From positions 124,001 to 188,000 of the forward strand of contig JAWKMZ010000001.1 of the NCBI GenBank assembly GCA_041391965.1: a DNA stretch of 64,000 nt, in the 5' to 3' direction. Position numbers and translations under genes: made by a program. A model generated the notes under the pieces. It did no database searches. It saw only the letters and a list, made by a program, of their open reading frames with translations, and was not told the origin of the DNA. How positions within the stretch are numbered: position 1 is the stretch's first letter; every line of letters begins with the position of its first letter. Positions 1 to 9,056 of this stretch are shown here, piece by piece. The stretch is from JAWKMZ01 sp041391965 (lineage in GTDB: Bacteria; Bacteroidota; Bacteroidia; Flavobacteriales; Flavobacteriaceae).

Positions 1-1462
1 AAATAAGAACTGTAAATAGCTCTAAACGTCCTATCAACATCAAAAAAGAAGCCCACCATTGCGCTAAAGGTGGTAATGCAGCATAGTTATTGACAGGTCC
101 AAAAACACCAAGTGCAGGACCAATATTACCCAAACTTGAAGCAGACAACCCAACAGACGATTGAAAATCTATTGCAAACATAGAAAACACCAAAGCACCT
201 ATAATAAAAGAGAGCATATACAAAATAAAAAACCCAAGAACATTAAATACAATATCGCCATTAACAGCTCTTTTATTATAGCGTACTGGCAAAATGGCAT
301 TAGGATGTAAGGCTCTTTTAAACTCCAAAAACCCATTTTTAATAAGAATCATATGTCTTACAACCTTAACACCTCCAGAGGTACTACCAGCAGAACCTCC
401 CAAAAACATAATTCCGAAGAAAAAGACGACTAAAAATGGTGTCCATAACGTATAATCTGCTGATATAAATCCTGTCGTAGTAATAATGGTCAACACCTGA
501 AACAGCGCATGCCTAAAAGCGCCTTCTGCACGTCCTAAAACCATAGGATGGTTTATGGTTGATAGTGACAAATCGGCTCTAAAATAAATAATAAGTGCTG
601 CAATAATGGTAAAAGTTGCAATAAACCTAAAATACCATCGCAACTCTTCATCTTGCAATGCTTTTTGTACTCTCCCTTTAAAGGCATAGTAACTCAACAC
701 AAAGTTTGTGCCTGCCAAAAACATAAACAAAATAATAATATATTGAATAATAGGTTGATGATTCCAATAGGCTACACTTGCATTTTTTGTTGAAAATCCA
801 CCAGTAGATAAGGTGCTCATTGAGTGATTAATAGCATCAAAAAAAGACATACCTGCCACTTTTAATAGGATGGTTTCTGCAACCGTATATCCAAAATAAA
901 TGAGCCATAAACGCTTTGCTGTATCTGTAATCCGTGGATGTAATTTATCAGCACTTGGTCCTGGAGCTTCGGCTGCAAAAAGCTGCATTCCACCAATTCC
1001 TAAAAGAGGTAAAATAGCAATAGCCAAAACAATAATTCCCATACCACCAATCCAATGGGTTGTGCTACGCCAAAACAAAACACCTTTGGGTACTATTTCA
1101 ATATCATTCAAAATAGTGGCTCCAGTTGTTGTATAGCCAGACATGGTTTCAAAAAAAGCGCTTGTAAAACTTGGGATAGCATGTGTTACTATATAAGGCA
1201 AAGCTCCAGATGCTGCCATCACAATCCACCCAAACGTGACCACCACGTAACCTTCGCGTTTGTTCATTTCTTTACGATGCTTTTTTGTTAAAACCATCAT
1301 AAAAACACCTAAAATCAATATGGCAACACCTGATAAAAGCAACTCAAAAGTGACGCCATCTTTATAAATCCAACTTACCAAAGTAGCAAGTAGCATAAAG
1401 CCACCATTAAATAATAACAGTAACCCAAAAAAGTGAAAAATGATTTTATAGTTAATTTTCAT
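1..1462 (-). CDS. trkH: Trk potassium uptake channel subunit TrkH (3' end cut by window edge)
   Basis: Integral-membrane, potassium-conducting subunit of the Trk uptake system. The start ATG is at 1460-1462; about 487 codons are visible and the C-terminus lies outside the window. The four pore loops typical of the TrkH/KtrB family can be read: TTTGAT near residue 112, STGGFST near 217, TTTGFIS near 330 and SSLGNIGPALG near 442, set among many hydrophobic segments. An AGSTSGG stretch follows loop 3. It lies 7 bases downstream of trkA on the same strand, so the NAD-binding gating subunit and the channel are almost certainly co-transcribed. Family assignment is firm; ion selectivity is inferred from the glycine in each loop. 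Confidence 0.95.
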   Translation of the reverse strand, partial: MKINYKIIFHFFGLLLLFNGGFMLLATLVSWIYKDGVTFELLLSGVAILILGVFMMVLTKKHRKEMNKREGYVVVTFGWIVMAASGALPYIVTHAIPSFTSAFFETMSGYTTTGATILNDIEIVPKGVLFWRSTTHWIGGMGIIVLAIAILPLLGIGGMQLFAAEAPGPSADKLHPRITDTAKRLWLIYFGYTVAETILLKVAGMSFFDAINHSMSTLSTGGFSTKNASVAYWNHQPIIQYIIILFMFLAGTNFVLSYYAFKGRVQKALQDEELRWYFRFIATFTIIAALIIYFRADLSLSTINHPMVLGRAEGAFRHALFQVLTIITTTGFISADYTLWTPFLVVFFFGIMFLGGSAGSTSGGVKVVRHMILIKNGFLEFKRALHPNAILPVRYNKRAVNGDIVFNVLGFFILYMLSFIIGALVFSMFAIDFQSSVGLSASSLGNIGPALGVFGPVNNYAALPPLAQWWASFLMLIGRLELFTVLI

Positions 1463-1469
1463 GCAGTGT

Positions 1470-2819
1470 TTAAAAGAAAAACTTTTCTACTTCTGTAATC
1501 GATCTTGGCAAACAACACACCACAACCCTATCACCAGATTGCACTTTGAAATCACCTAAAGGAATAATGCCTTCACCATGTCTAATAACACCTCCAATAA
1601 TAGCAGAACGCGGAAAGTTTAAATCTTTAATCATTTTATTAGTGATTTTTGAGTTTGTTTTTACTACAAACTCCAATAATTCCGCATTCATAGTATTGAG
1701 CTTGGTCATTGCAACCACCTCTCCTTTACGTATATATCTAAAAATATTGTTAGCTGCCAATAATTTTTTATTGATTAGTGTATCTATTCCTATAGATTGT
1801 GATAATTGGTAATAGTCCATATTTTCTACCAAAGCTATCGTTTTTTTAACTCCTTTAGATTTAGCAACTAAACAAGACATAATATTAGTTTCCGAATTTC
1901 CTGTCACTGATATAAATGCGTCCATTTTTGAGATACTTTCTTCTTCAAGCAACTCTACATTGCGTCCATCGCCATTAATTACTAAGGCATTTGGCAATTC
2001 ATCTGCCAAATCAAAGGCAATTTCTTTATTGCTTTCAACCAGTTTTACATTAAACTTACTAGCACAAAGGTCTTTAGCGGTTTTAAGTCCAATTTTACTT
2101 CCTCCAAGAATCATTACATTTTTAATATCCGATTTTACTTTTCCTGAAAGTTCAAACAATTCGGCATCACCACCTTTTGAAGTCACAAACACCACTTTAT
2201 CACCTTCTTTAAATTGGGTGTCACCACGAGGAATTATAGTGTATTGTGTGCCAAAACGCTGAATAGCAATAGGCACAAAGTGCAATTCTGGAAAGACCTC
2301 AGCGGCTTCCTGAACGGTTTTATCTACAAACAAAGCGGTTCTTGACAAGCGCAAACTGAGCATTGTCAAAGCACCTTCTTCAAACTCATAACTGTCATTA
2401 AATCCGTATTGGTTTAATAACAATTCAATTTCTGAAGCTGCCAAAGATTCTGGTGAAATCAGTTCATCAATTCCAAATTTAGAAAAACCAACGTCTTCTT
2501 TTTGGTCAATAAATTCGGCATTAGAAATTCGTGCAATAGTACGTCTTGCACCCAATTGTTTTGCCAACACACAGGCTGTTATGTTGGTGGTTTCTGAGGA
2601 TGTAACAGCAATAAACAAATCAGAAGTTTCAATTCTGGCATCTTTTAAAACTGCAATCGAAGTCGCATCACCTTTAATAACTCTAATATCCAAATGGTCA
2701 ATAGCATAGACCAAACTTTCCTTTTTAGTATCTATAAGTGTGATTTCTTGAGATTCATAAGACAATAATTTTGCTAAATGAAATCCCACTTCACCAGCTC
2801 CAGCAATAATTATTTTCAT
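1470..2819 (-). CDS. trkA: Trk system potassium transporter subunit TrkA
   Basis: Cytoplasmic regulatory subunit that binds NAD(H) and gates TrkH. The 449 residues contain two tandem copies of an RCK unit, each an N-terminal Rossmann domain and a C-terminal ligand domain. The first nucleotide motif is GAGEVGFHLA near residue 7, followed by the acidic end of beta-2 (LIDT). The second copy has the looser motif GGSKIGLKTA near residue 238. Length is close to the usual bacterial TrkA (about 458). First gene of the trkA-trkH pair; a TATATTTG element about 55 bases upstream is the likely promoter. Confidence 0.96.
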   Translation of the reverse strand: MKIIIAGAGEVGFHLAKLLSYESQEITLIDTKKESLVYAIDHLDIRVIKGDATSIAVLKDARIETSDLFIAVTSSETTNITACVLAKQLGARRTIARISNAEFIDQKEDVGFSKFGIDELISPESLAASEIELLLNQYGFNDSYEFEEGALTMLSLRLSRTALFVDKTVQEAAEVFPELHFVPIAIQRFGTQYTIIPRGDTQFKEGDKVVFVTSKGGDAELFELSGKVKSDIKNVMILGGSKIGLKTAKDLCASKFNVKLVESNKEIAFDLADELPNALVINGDGRNVELLEEESISKMDAFISVTGNSETNIMSCLVAKSKGVKKTIALVENMDYYQLSQSIGIDTLINKKLLAANNIFRYIRKGEVVAMTKLNTMNAELLEFVVKTNSKITNKMIKDLNFPRSAIIGGVIRHGEGIIPLGDFKVQSGDRVVVCCLPRSITEVEKFFF

Positions 2820-2872
2820 TAGCTACGTGTATTGTTTTTTATAATGTAAAGATTGTTAAGCATCAAAGCATT

Positions 2873-2880
2873 CAAATATA
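2873..2880 (-). promoter_or_regulatory. -7 promoter element for trkA-trkH
   Basis: The minus strand reads TATATTTG, an exact match to the Bacteroidota -7 consensus TAnnTTTG, 53 bases before the trkA start codon. No clear TTG was found at the matching -33 spacing, so only the -7 half is supported. Confidence 0.5.
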
Positions 2881-2959
2881 GTATTATTTTAATGTAATAA
2901 AATAGGCTAACATTAATATAATTGTGATTTTCAGATTATTTAAAACTAATGGTTTGTCA

Positions 2960-2967
2960 TATATTTG
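2960..2967 (+). promoter_or_regulatory. -7 promoter element for ubiE/menG
   Basis: TATATTTG matches TAnnTTTG exactly and lies 12 bases before the ATG at 2980. It covers the TTG at 2965 that could be taken as an in-frame start, which argues that the ATG at 2980 is the true start and that the mRNA leader is very short, perhaps 5-8 bases. Confidence 0.6.
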
Positions 2968-2979
2968 CCAAAAAAAATA

Positions 2980-3708
2980 ATGTCAGAAAAAGTAAAGCCA
3001 TATAAAAACAGTCAGTTGGACAAAAAAGAACAAGTGACGCAAATGTTTGATACCATTTCTAAAGAATACGATGGTTTAAACCGCGTGATTTCTTTTGGTA
3101 TCGATATTAAATGGCGAAATAAGGTAGTGGCTATTGTGGCAGAAACCAAACCTGATACGATACTTGACATTGCCACAGGAACTGGCGATTTGGCCATTAA
3201 CCTTACCAAAACTTCAGCAAGCCAAATTACTGGTTTAGATATTAGTGATGGTATGTTAGACGTTGGTAGAAAAAAAATTGCTCAAAAACAGTTGGGCAAC
3301 ACGATTAAAATGGTGCTTGGCGATTCTGAAAACCTGCCTTTTGAAGCTAATTCTTTTGATGCTGTTACCGTCGCTTTTGGTGTCAGAAACTTTGAGAATT
3401 TAGAAAAAGGACTGTCAGAAATTCTACGTGTGTTAAAACCAAATGGCATTTTTGTGATTTTAGAAACCTCTGTTCCAACCAAAACACCTTACAAACAAGG
3501 CTATCATTTTTATACCAAATACATTTTGCCTACCATTGGAAAATTGTTTTCAAAAGATCGAGTAGCCTATTCTTATTTATGCGAATCGGCTTCTGTTTTT
3601 CCTTATGGCGAAGCCTTAAACAATATTTTGCGACAAATTGGGTTTAATAGTGTCACAGACATGCCACAAACCTTTGGCGTGGCAACGATTTATAAAGCAA
3701 CCAAGTAG
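2980..3708 (+). CDS. ubiE: Demethylmenaquinone methyltransferase (UbiE/MenG)
   Basis: S-adenosylmethionine-dependent C-methyltransferase for the last step of menaquinone synthesis; flavobacteria respire with menaquinone, so the MenG role is the relevant one. Class I methyltransferase motif I is LDIATGTGD at about residues 62-70, followed by LDISDGML and the family hallmark FDAVTVAFGVRNFENL. The C-terminus FGVATIYKA is also typical. I use the ATG at 2980 (242 aa) rather than the in-frame TTG at 2965, because the TTG lies inside a promoter -7 box. porT begins 3 bases after the stop, so the two are probably co-transcribed. Confidence 0.95.
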   Translation: MSEKVKPYKNSQLDKKEQVTQMFDTISKEYDGLNRVISFGIDIKWRNKVVAIVAETKPDTILDIATGTGDLAINLTKTSASQITGLDISDGMLDVGRKKIAQKQLGNTIKMVLGDSENLPFEANSFDAVTVAFGVRNFENLEKGLSEILRVLKPNGIFVILETSVPTKTPYKQGYHFYTKYILPTIGKLFSKDRVAYSYLCESASVFPYGEALNNILRQIGFNSVTDMPQTFGVATIYKATK

Positions 3709-3711
3709 TAT

Positions 3712-4425
3712 ATGAAAAAAATAGGTGTCCTTTTAATATTTCTAATCATAGGTCAAACGGCTTCAGCTCAACTTTTTAGTAAAGAAAAAATAAAGAACCA
3801 AGAAAATTTTGATAAAGATTTTTTGTCTTGGGGCTATTTTTTAGGGTTCAATAGTTATGATTATCAATTTAATTATGAACACGACAAAAAAGATATTTTA
3901 GTTGACAACAGCCTTGGTTTTAGTGTAGGTTTAATAGGTAATATGCGAATTAACGAGTATTTAGACTTGCGTTTTGAACCAGGTTTATATATTACGCAAC
4001 GCAACCTTAGATACGATCCAAGTTATTTTGATGGTGTAGAATTTAATAGTTCAGATTTGTTGAGAGAAGTAAAATCTACCTATATCCATTTGCCATTACT
4101 TTTAAAAATATCGACCAAACGTATCAATAATTTTAAGCCTTTTGTTGTTGGTGGCTTTTCGACAGCTTTAAATTTATCGAGCAATCAAGAAAACCCAGAC
4201 GACAACAGTGTTGGACAGTTTAGAACCAAAAAAAATGTCTTGTTTTATGAATTGGGCTTTGGAATTGATTTTTATTTGTATTGGTTTAAATTTACACCAT
4301 CCATCAGAGGTGTTTTTGCCTTAAACGACGAGTTAGTCAGAGATAAAGACCCAAACAGTCCATGGACCAGTAATGTGGCTTCTATGAAAACACGTGGTGT
4401 GTTTATTAATTTTACATTTCAGTAG
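3712..4425 (+). CDS. porT: PorT-like outer-membrane beta-barrel protein of the type IX secretion system
   Basis: 237 aa with a cleavable signal peptide (about residues 1-20, ending ASAQ) and alternating aromatic/hydrophobic strands as expected of an 8-stranded beta barrel. PorT is needed for gliding and T9SS export in Porphyromonas and Flavobacterium; porT next to ubiE is, to my knowledge, a recurrent flavobacterial arrangement. T9SS cargo with C-terminal sorting domains is encoded elsewhere in this window (37233, 53351, 54771), so the function has a purpose here. Assignment rests on length, topology and context rather than on a catalytic motif; a generic PorT-family barrel is the alternative. 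Its last 14 bases overlap the convergent methyltransferase gene. Confidence 0.8.
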   Translation: MKKIGVLLIFLIIGQTASAQLFSKEKIKNQENFDKDFLSWGYFLGFNSYDYQFNYEHDKKDILVDNSLGFSVGLIGNMRINEYLDLRFEPGLYITQRNLRYDPSYFDGVEFNSSDLLREVKSTYIHLPLLLKISTKRINNFKPFVVGGFSTALNLSSNQENPDDNSVGQFRTKKNVLFYELGFGIDFYLYWFKFTPSIRGVFALNDELVRDKDPNSPWTSNVASMKTRGVFINFTFQ

Positions 4426-5146
4426 TCCGCCTGCAAAACTCACTCAACAAAATAGCTGTGGCTGTGGCAACATTCAAACTTTCAGTTGTCTGTAAATTTC
4501 CAAAACGAGGAATACTTATTTTTTGATTTATTAACGTTTCAATTGCTGCCGAAATACCATTGGCTTCATTGCCTAAAACCAAAATACCACTTTGTGGCAA
4601 GTTTGTTTGGTACACATTTGTGCCATTCATAAAAGCACCAAATTTTTGGGCTTTTGAGGTTTTTAAAAACGCTTCCAAATCTACATAAGCTATTTGCACT
4701 CTGCTTAACGAGCCCATGGTAGCTTGCACTACTTTAGGATTGTAGCAATCAACCGTTGTGTTGCTGCATACTAAATGCTCAATGCCGAACCAATCGCACA
4801 ACCTAATGATGGTTCCTAAATTTCCTGGATCACGAACCGCATCTAAGGCAAGAATCAACCCTTTTTTTTCGATGTGTTTAGGCTTCGGAATTTCAAAAAG
4901 AGCTAAAGCCGTTTGAGCTGTTGCTAAGTTGCTTATTTTTTTTAATTCGGCTTCGGTTACTAAGATGAATTTTTTGGTGTCACATTCAAAATCATCAACC
5001 GTAGCAAACAATTGATGGAGCACCACATTTGAGTTTAAAAACTCTTCTACACCTTTTTTGCCTTCAACCACAAACAACTGATGCTGCATTCGGAATTTTT
5101 TTTGACCTAAACGTGCAATTAATTTTATTTGGTTCTTTGTTAACAT
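4412..5146 (-). CDS. TrmH/SpoU family RNA 2'-O-methyltransferase
   Basis: 244-aa SPOUT-class enzyme that methylates a ribose 2'-OH in rRNA or tRNA. The N-terminal third looks like the SpoU substrate-binding domain. The C-terminal knotted domain shows the three motifs: DAVRDPGNLGTIIR near residue 100, VLGNEANGI near 190 and the final motif with TTESLNVATATAI near 220. The target nucleotide cannot be read from sequence. Divergent from tamL; its 3' end overlaps porT by 14 bases. Confidence 0.92.
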   Translation of the reverse strand: MLTKNQIKLIARLGQKKFRMQHQLFVVEGKKGVEEFLNSNVVLHQLFATVDDFECDTKKFILVTEAELKKISNLATAQTALALFEIPKPKHIEKKGLILALDAVRDPGNLGTIIRLCDWFGIEHLVCSNTTVDCYNPKVVQATMGSLSRVQIAYVDLEAFLKTSKAQKFGAFMNGTNVYQTNLPQSGILVLGNEANGISAAIETLINQKISIPRFGNLQTTESLNVATATAILLSEFCRRTTEM

Positions 5147-5226
5147 TAAAATGTATTTACTTTTGTTTAGTATGAATTAAATTAACAATCATTTTTTTGG
5201 ACTAATTTTTGTTTGATTAAAAACTG

Positions 5227-5234
5227 TAAATTTG
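5227..5234 (+). promoter_or_regulatory. -7 promoter element for tamL
   Basis: TAAATTTG fits TAnnTTTG exactly. It includes the TTG at 5232 that would otherwise be the first possible start of the downstream gene, so translation must begin further in, most simply at the TTG at 5265. TTTG occurs upstream at 5208-5211 but with a short, 15-base spacing. Confidence 0.5.
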
Positions 5235-5264
5235 AACATAATAAAAACGCTGCTTCAATCGCCA

Positions 5265-7796
5265 TTGAAAAACAATTTAGCAAAAATATCATTTATTACG
5301 ATACTCACGCTATTTACATCTTGTAATGCCATTAAACGTGTGCCAAAAAATGAGTATTTGCTAACGGAAAATCGTATTTTTATCAATGACAAAAAAAATA
5401 ATACTGAAGAGATTAACAATTTAATCTATCAAAAGCCCAATGGAAAATTCCCATTGTTGAATATTCCCATCAGGTTACACATCTATAATTTAGCACGCCC
5501 AAATATTGATTCCATTTTAAAAGCTAAGGTGTATGACCATCCTGAAAAAGTAGCATGGAAAACCAAAGTGCTGTCAAAAAAACAGTTTGAAATGGATATG
5601 GCATCCAGAAAAAACCTAAACAATTGGTTAAAAAAAACAGGAGAAGCTCCTGTAATTGTTGACGAAACTAAAACAGAAAAATCAAAAAAATTATTACAAA
5701 CATACTATTACAAACACGGTTGGTTTGATGCCAATGCCACTTTTGATATTGATAAAAAAGAAAACCAAAGAGCGTCCATCAACTATTTTGTAAAAACAGG
5801 TAAGCCATATATTTTAGATTCGATAAGAACTCGAATTGCATCACCTGTTATTGACACTTTGTACAAAACCTTAAAAAAACAGTCGTTAATTGTTAAAGGC
5901 GAACAATTTAATGAAACAAATTTTACCAATGAGCGCGAGCGTTTAACAACCGAATTGCGAAATTCTGGCCTTTATCATTTTGCACAAGATTATATCACGT
6001 TTGAAATTGATACCATTGGCACCAAAAAGAAAGTGAATACCGATTTAATTATTCAAAACCGAATCATCAAAAATGAAGATTCTATTGTCAGAGCACCTTT
6101 TAAAATATATAAAATAAAAGAGGTCAATATTTTTACAGACAATACTTATGAAAATAAGGACGAAACCATAACAGACTCTACCACTTATAAAGACTACAAC
6201 ATTTACAGCTATGGCAAACTAAAATACAGACCAAAAGCACTTACTGATGCTGTTTTCATCACCAAAGGCAACGTATTTAAAGACATTAACAGAACACGAA
6301 CTTATAGATACTTGAGCGAATTGCGCATTTTTAGGTATCCAACCATTGAGTATATTGAAAATGCAAAAGACACAACATTAACCGCAAATATTTATCTAAA
6401 TCCGAAGAAAAAATTTGGACTTAATTTTAGTACCGAAGTATCACAAAGCAACATACAAACCATTGGCTTTTCATTTAGTTCAGGACTTTTAATACGCAAT
6501 GTTTTTAGAGGTGCCGAAATTTTAGAAGTGTCAGCATTAGGCTCTGTTGGAGCTTCAAAAGACTCCAAAAATCCTGAAGATCCTTTTTTTGATATTAATG
6601 AAATTGGAGCCGCTGTAAAACTTACCATCCCAAGGATATTTTTTCCAATCAATACAGACAAAGTCATTCCAAAATACATGTCGCCAACCACACGTATCAG
6701 TACTGCTGCAACAAGCCAACGCAATATAGGGTTAGACAAACAAACGCTAACTGGTGGCTTGAGCTATAATTGGTATCCAAGCCGAAAAGTAACCAACACA
6801 CTCGACTTGTTTAACGTACAGTTTGTAAAAAACCTCAACGCAGCCAACTACTTTGGAGTGTACCAAAATTCATACAATAGTCTTAACAACATTGCAAGAA
6901 ACATCAATTATATCCCTTCTGACCAAACTTTAGGATTTCCTGATGGTGCAGACACCTTTATTTCTGAGGCTTTGGGTACTAATAACCCTTTAAATCTCAA
7001 TACAGAAGATTTATCAACCGTAAGTAATATCAGACAAAGAAGAGATCGATTAACCGAAAACAACTTAATATTTTCTACCAGTTTTAATTATATAAAAAAC
7101 AAAAGAGATAATTTATTTGACAATGATTTTTCAATTATCCGCTTTAAAGTAGAATCTGCTGGCAATTTACTGTCCAACATTTCACGTTTAAGCAATGCAA
7201 ACAAAAATAGCAATGGCAAATATGAAGTTTTTGGCGTGCCTTTTTCGCAATATATAAAAACCGAATTTGACTATGTTAAATACTGGGATTTAGGACACAA
7301 AAATGTGTTTGCCATCAGAACCTATTTTGGAATAGCCATTCCTTATGGCAACTCAGATAATATTCCATTTTCTAAAAGTTTCTTTGCAGGAGGACCAAAT
7401 GACAACAGAGCGTGGTCAGCATATAATCTTGGACCAGGAAGTTCAAAAAGCACCAACGAGTTTAATGAAGCCAATTTAAAACTTCATTTGAGTGCTGAAC
7501 AGCGTTTTAATGTTTTTGGAAAGTTTTATGGCGCAGTGTTTGTGGATGCTGGCAACATTTGGAATGTCTTTGATAATGTAACAGACAAAGCCTCAACCTT
7601 TGATGGCTTAAGCTCGTTAAAAGATGTTGCTATTGGCTCAGGCTTTGGTTTGCGTTACGACTTTAGCTTCTTTGTGCTTCGTGGTGATATTGGTTTTAAA
7701 ACCTATGACCCATCCTATAACTTAGGAAATCGTTGGTTTAACAATTACAACTTTGCCAATGCGGTTTATAACATAGGTATCAATTATCCTTTTTAA
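5265..7796 (+). CDS. tamL: TamL-like Omp85 (BamA/TamA superfamily) outer-membrane lipoprotein
   Basis: Large outer-membrane protein with periplasmic POTRA-like repeats followed by a C-terminal Omp85 barrel (about 400 residues, ending in F). No ATG exists at the 5' end. The TTG at 5265 gives an ideal lipoprotein signal: MKNNLAK, a hydrophobic run and lipobox LFTSC at residue 20 of this start. An upstream TTG at 5232 would add 11 residues but lies in a promoter box. A lipidated Omp85 protein is characteristic of the Bacteroidota TamL lineage, thought to work with TamB in moving lipid or protein to the outer membrane. tamB is not next to it. The conserved barrel motif region FFAGGPNDNRAW is visible near the end. 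BamA itself is the alternative, but the lipobox argues against it. Confidence 0.82.
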   Translation: MKNNLAKISFITILTLFTSCNAIKRVPKNEYLLTENRIFINDKKNNTEEINNLIYQKPNGKFPLLNIPIRLHIYNLARPNIDSILKAKVYDHPEKVAWKTKVLSKKQFEMDMASRKNLNNWLKKTGEAPVIVDETKTEKSKKLLQTYYYKHGWFDANATFDIDKKENQRASINYFVKTGKPYILDSIRTRIASPVIDTLYKTLKKQSLIVKGEQFNETNFTNERERLTTELRNSGLYHFAQDYITFEIDTIGTKKKVNTDLIIQNRIIKNEDSIVRAPFKIYKIKEVNIFTDNTYENKDETITDSTTYKDYNIYSYGKLKYRPKALTDAVFITKGNVFKDINRTRTYRYLSELRIFRYPTIEYIENAKDTTLTANIYLNPKKKFGLNFSTEVSQSNIQTIGFSFSSGLLIRNVFRGAEILEVSALGSVGASKDSKNPEDPFFDINEIGAAVKLTIPRIFFPINTDKVIPKYMSPTTRISTAATSQRNIGLDKQTLTGGLSYNWYPSRKVTNTLDLFNVQFVKNLNAANYFGVYQNSYNSLNNIARNINYIPSDQTLGFPDGADTFISEALGTNNPLNLNTEDLSTVSNIRQRRDRLTENNLIFSTSFNYIKNKRDNLFDNDFSIIRFKVESAGNLLSNISRLSNANKNSNGKYEVFGVPFSQYIKTEFDYVKYWDLGHKNVFAIRTYFGIAIPYGNSDNIPFSKSFFAGGPNDNRAWSAYNLGPGSSKSTNEFNEANLKLHLSAEQRFNVFGKFYGAVFVDAGNIWNVFDNVTDKASTFDGLSSLKDVAIGSGFGLRYDFSFFVLRGDIGFKTYDPSYNLGNRWFNNYNFANAVYNIGINYPF

Positions 7797-7821
7797 TAAA
7801 ACACACATTACTTCAACGACA

Positions 7822-7860
7822 AGGTTTTCGTAAAATCGCTACTTATAAAACCTCCTTTTT
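7822..7860 (+). terminator. Possible terminator after tamL
   Basis: AGGTTTT (7822-7828) pairs with AAAACCT (7847-7853) across an 18-base loop and is followed by CCTTTTT. It is AT-rich and weak, but correctly placed between tamL and the fbaA promoter. Confidence 0.35.
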
Positions 7861-7873
7861 GCATTAATTTCAT

Positions 7874-7881
7874 TATTTTTG
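7874..7881 (+). promoter_or_regulatory. -7 promoter element for fbaA
   Basis: TATTTTTG, an exact TAnnTTTG match, 25 bases before the fbaA ATG. TTTTTG at 7857-7861 lies upstream but at a short spacing (12 bases). Confidence 0.5.
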
Positions 7882-7906
7882 ATTTCAAAATTCTAACAAA
7901 AAAACA

Positions 7907-8974
7907 ATGAGTCACAACATAAAACCAGGAGTTGCCACAGGCAAAGAGGTGCAAGCCATTTTTAAACTTGCTAAAGAAAAAAACTTTGCATTACCAGCAG
8001 TTAATGTTATTGGATCTAACAGTATTAATGGTGTTTTAGAAACTGCAGCAGCTTTAAATGCACCTGTAATTATTCAATTTTCTAATGGTGGTGCTATTTT
8101 TAATGCTGGAAAAACCTTAACTAATGATAACCAAAAAGCAGCCATTGCTGGCGCTATAGCTGGTGCAAAACATGTTCATTTAATGGCTGAAGCTTACGGT
8201 GTTCCTGTAATTTTACATACAGACCATTGCGCAAAAAAACTATTGCCTTGGATTGATGGTTTATTAGATGCAAGCGAACAACATTTTAAAGATACTGGCA
8301 AACCACTTTACAGTTCGCATATGATTGACTTATCTGAAGAACCTATTGAAGAAAATATCGAGATTTGTAAATCATATTTAAAGCGAATGAGCAAAATGGG
8401 AATGACTTTAGAAATTGAATTAGGCATAACAGGAGGAGAAGAAGATGGAGTGGACAATAGCGATGTGGATGATTCAAAACTATATACCCAACCCGAAGAA
8501 GTAGCCTATGCCTATGAAGAATTAAGCAAAGTAAGCGACCAATTTACCATTGCAGCAGCTTTTGGAAACGTGCATGGTGTTTACAAACCTGGAAACGTTA
8601 AACTAACACCAAAAATTCTTAGAAACTCTCAAGATTATATCACTAAAAAATATGGTGTTAGCCATAATCACATCGATTTTGTGTTTCATGGTGGCTCTGG
8701 TTCAACCGTTGAAGAAATTAGAGAAGCCATTAGTTATGGCGTTATTAAAATGAATATAGATACAGATATGCAATATGCCTTTATGAGTGGCGTCCGTACG
8801 TATTTTAAACAAAATGAAGCCTACTTACAAAGCCAAATTGGTAATCCTGAAGGGCCTGATGCTCCAAACAAAAAGTATTATGACCCAAGAGTTTGGCTAC
8901 GTAAAGGAGAAGAAACTTTTGTAAATAGATTAAAAAAGGCATTTGAAGACCTCAATAATGTAAATACTTTATAA
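7907..8974 (+). CDS. fbaA: Class II fructose-bisphosphate aldolase
   Basis: Cytosolic zinc enzyme cleaving fructose 1,6-bisphosphate to dihydroxyacetone phosphate and glyceraldehyde 3-phosphate, reversible and so also gluconeogenic. 355 aa, the length of the E. coli FbaA subclass (IIA). The active-site block HTDHC at residues 104-108 carries the catalytic Asp and a zinc-binding His; further ligand regions are the glutamate-rich LEIELGITGGEEDGV block and VFHGGSGS. The stop codon overlaps a TAACTTTG box that may serve accD. Confidence 0.97.
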   Translation: MSHNIKPGVATGKEVQAIFKLAKEKNFALPAVNVIGSNSINGVLETAAALNAPVIIQFSNGGAIFNAGKTLTNDNQKAAIAGAIAGAKHVHLMAEAYGVPVILHTDHCAKKLLPWIDGLLDASEQHFKDTGKPLYSSHMIDLSEEPIEENIEICKSYLKRMSKMGMTLEIELGITGGEEDGVDNSDVDDSKLYTQPEEVAYAYEELSKVSDQFTIAAAFGNVHGVYKPGNVKLTPKILRNSQDYITKKYGVSHNHIDFVFHGGSGSTVEEIREAISYGVIKMNIDTDMQYAFMSGVRTYFKQNEAYLQSQIGNPEGPDAPNKKYYDPRVWLRKGEETFVNRLKKAFEDLNNVNTL

Positions 8975-9056
8975 CTTTGCAACACTAACTAAGTTACCGA
9001 TTAAGGCTTTTGAATTCAAAAATCATAAAATCGTACACCTAAAATCGTAAATCATT

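Noticed and set aside
2965..2979. TTG start five codons upstream of the ubiE ATG
   Set aside because: It forms part of the TATATTTG promoter box and would add residues not typical of UbiE.
6392..6739. 115-codon minus-strand frame within tamL
   Set aside because: Antisense to a well-supported Omp85 gene, no promoter or homology recognised.
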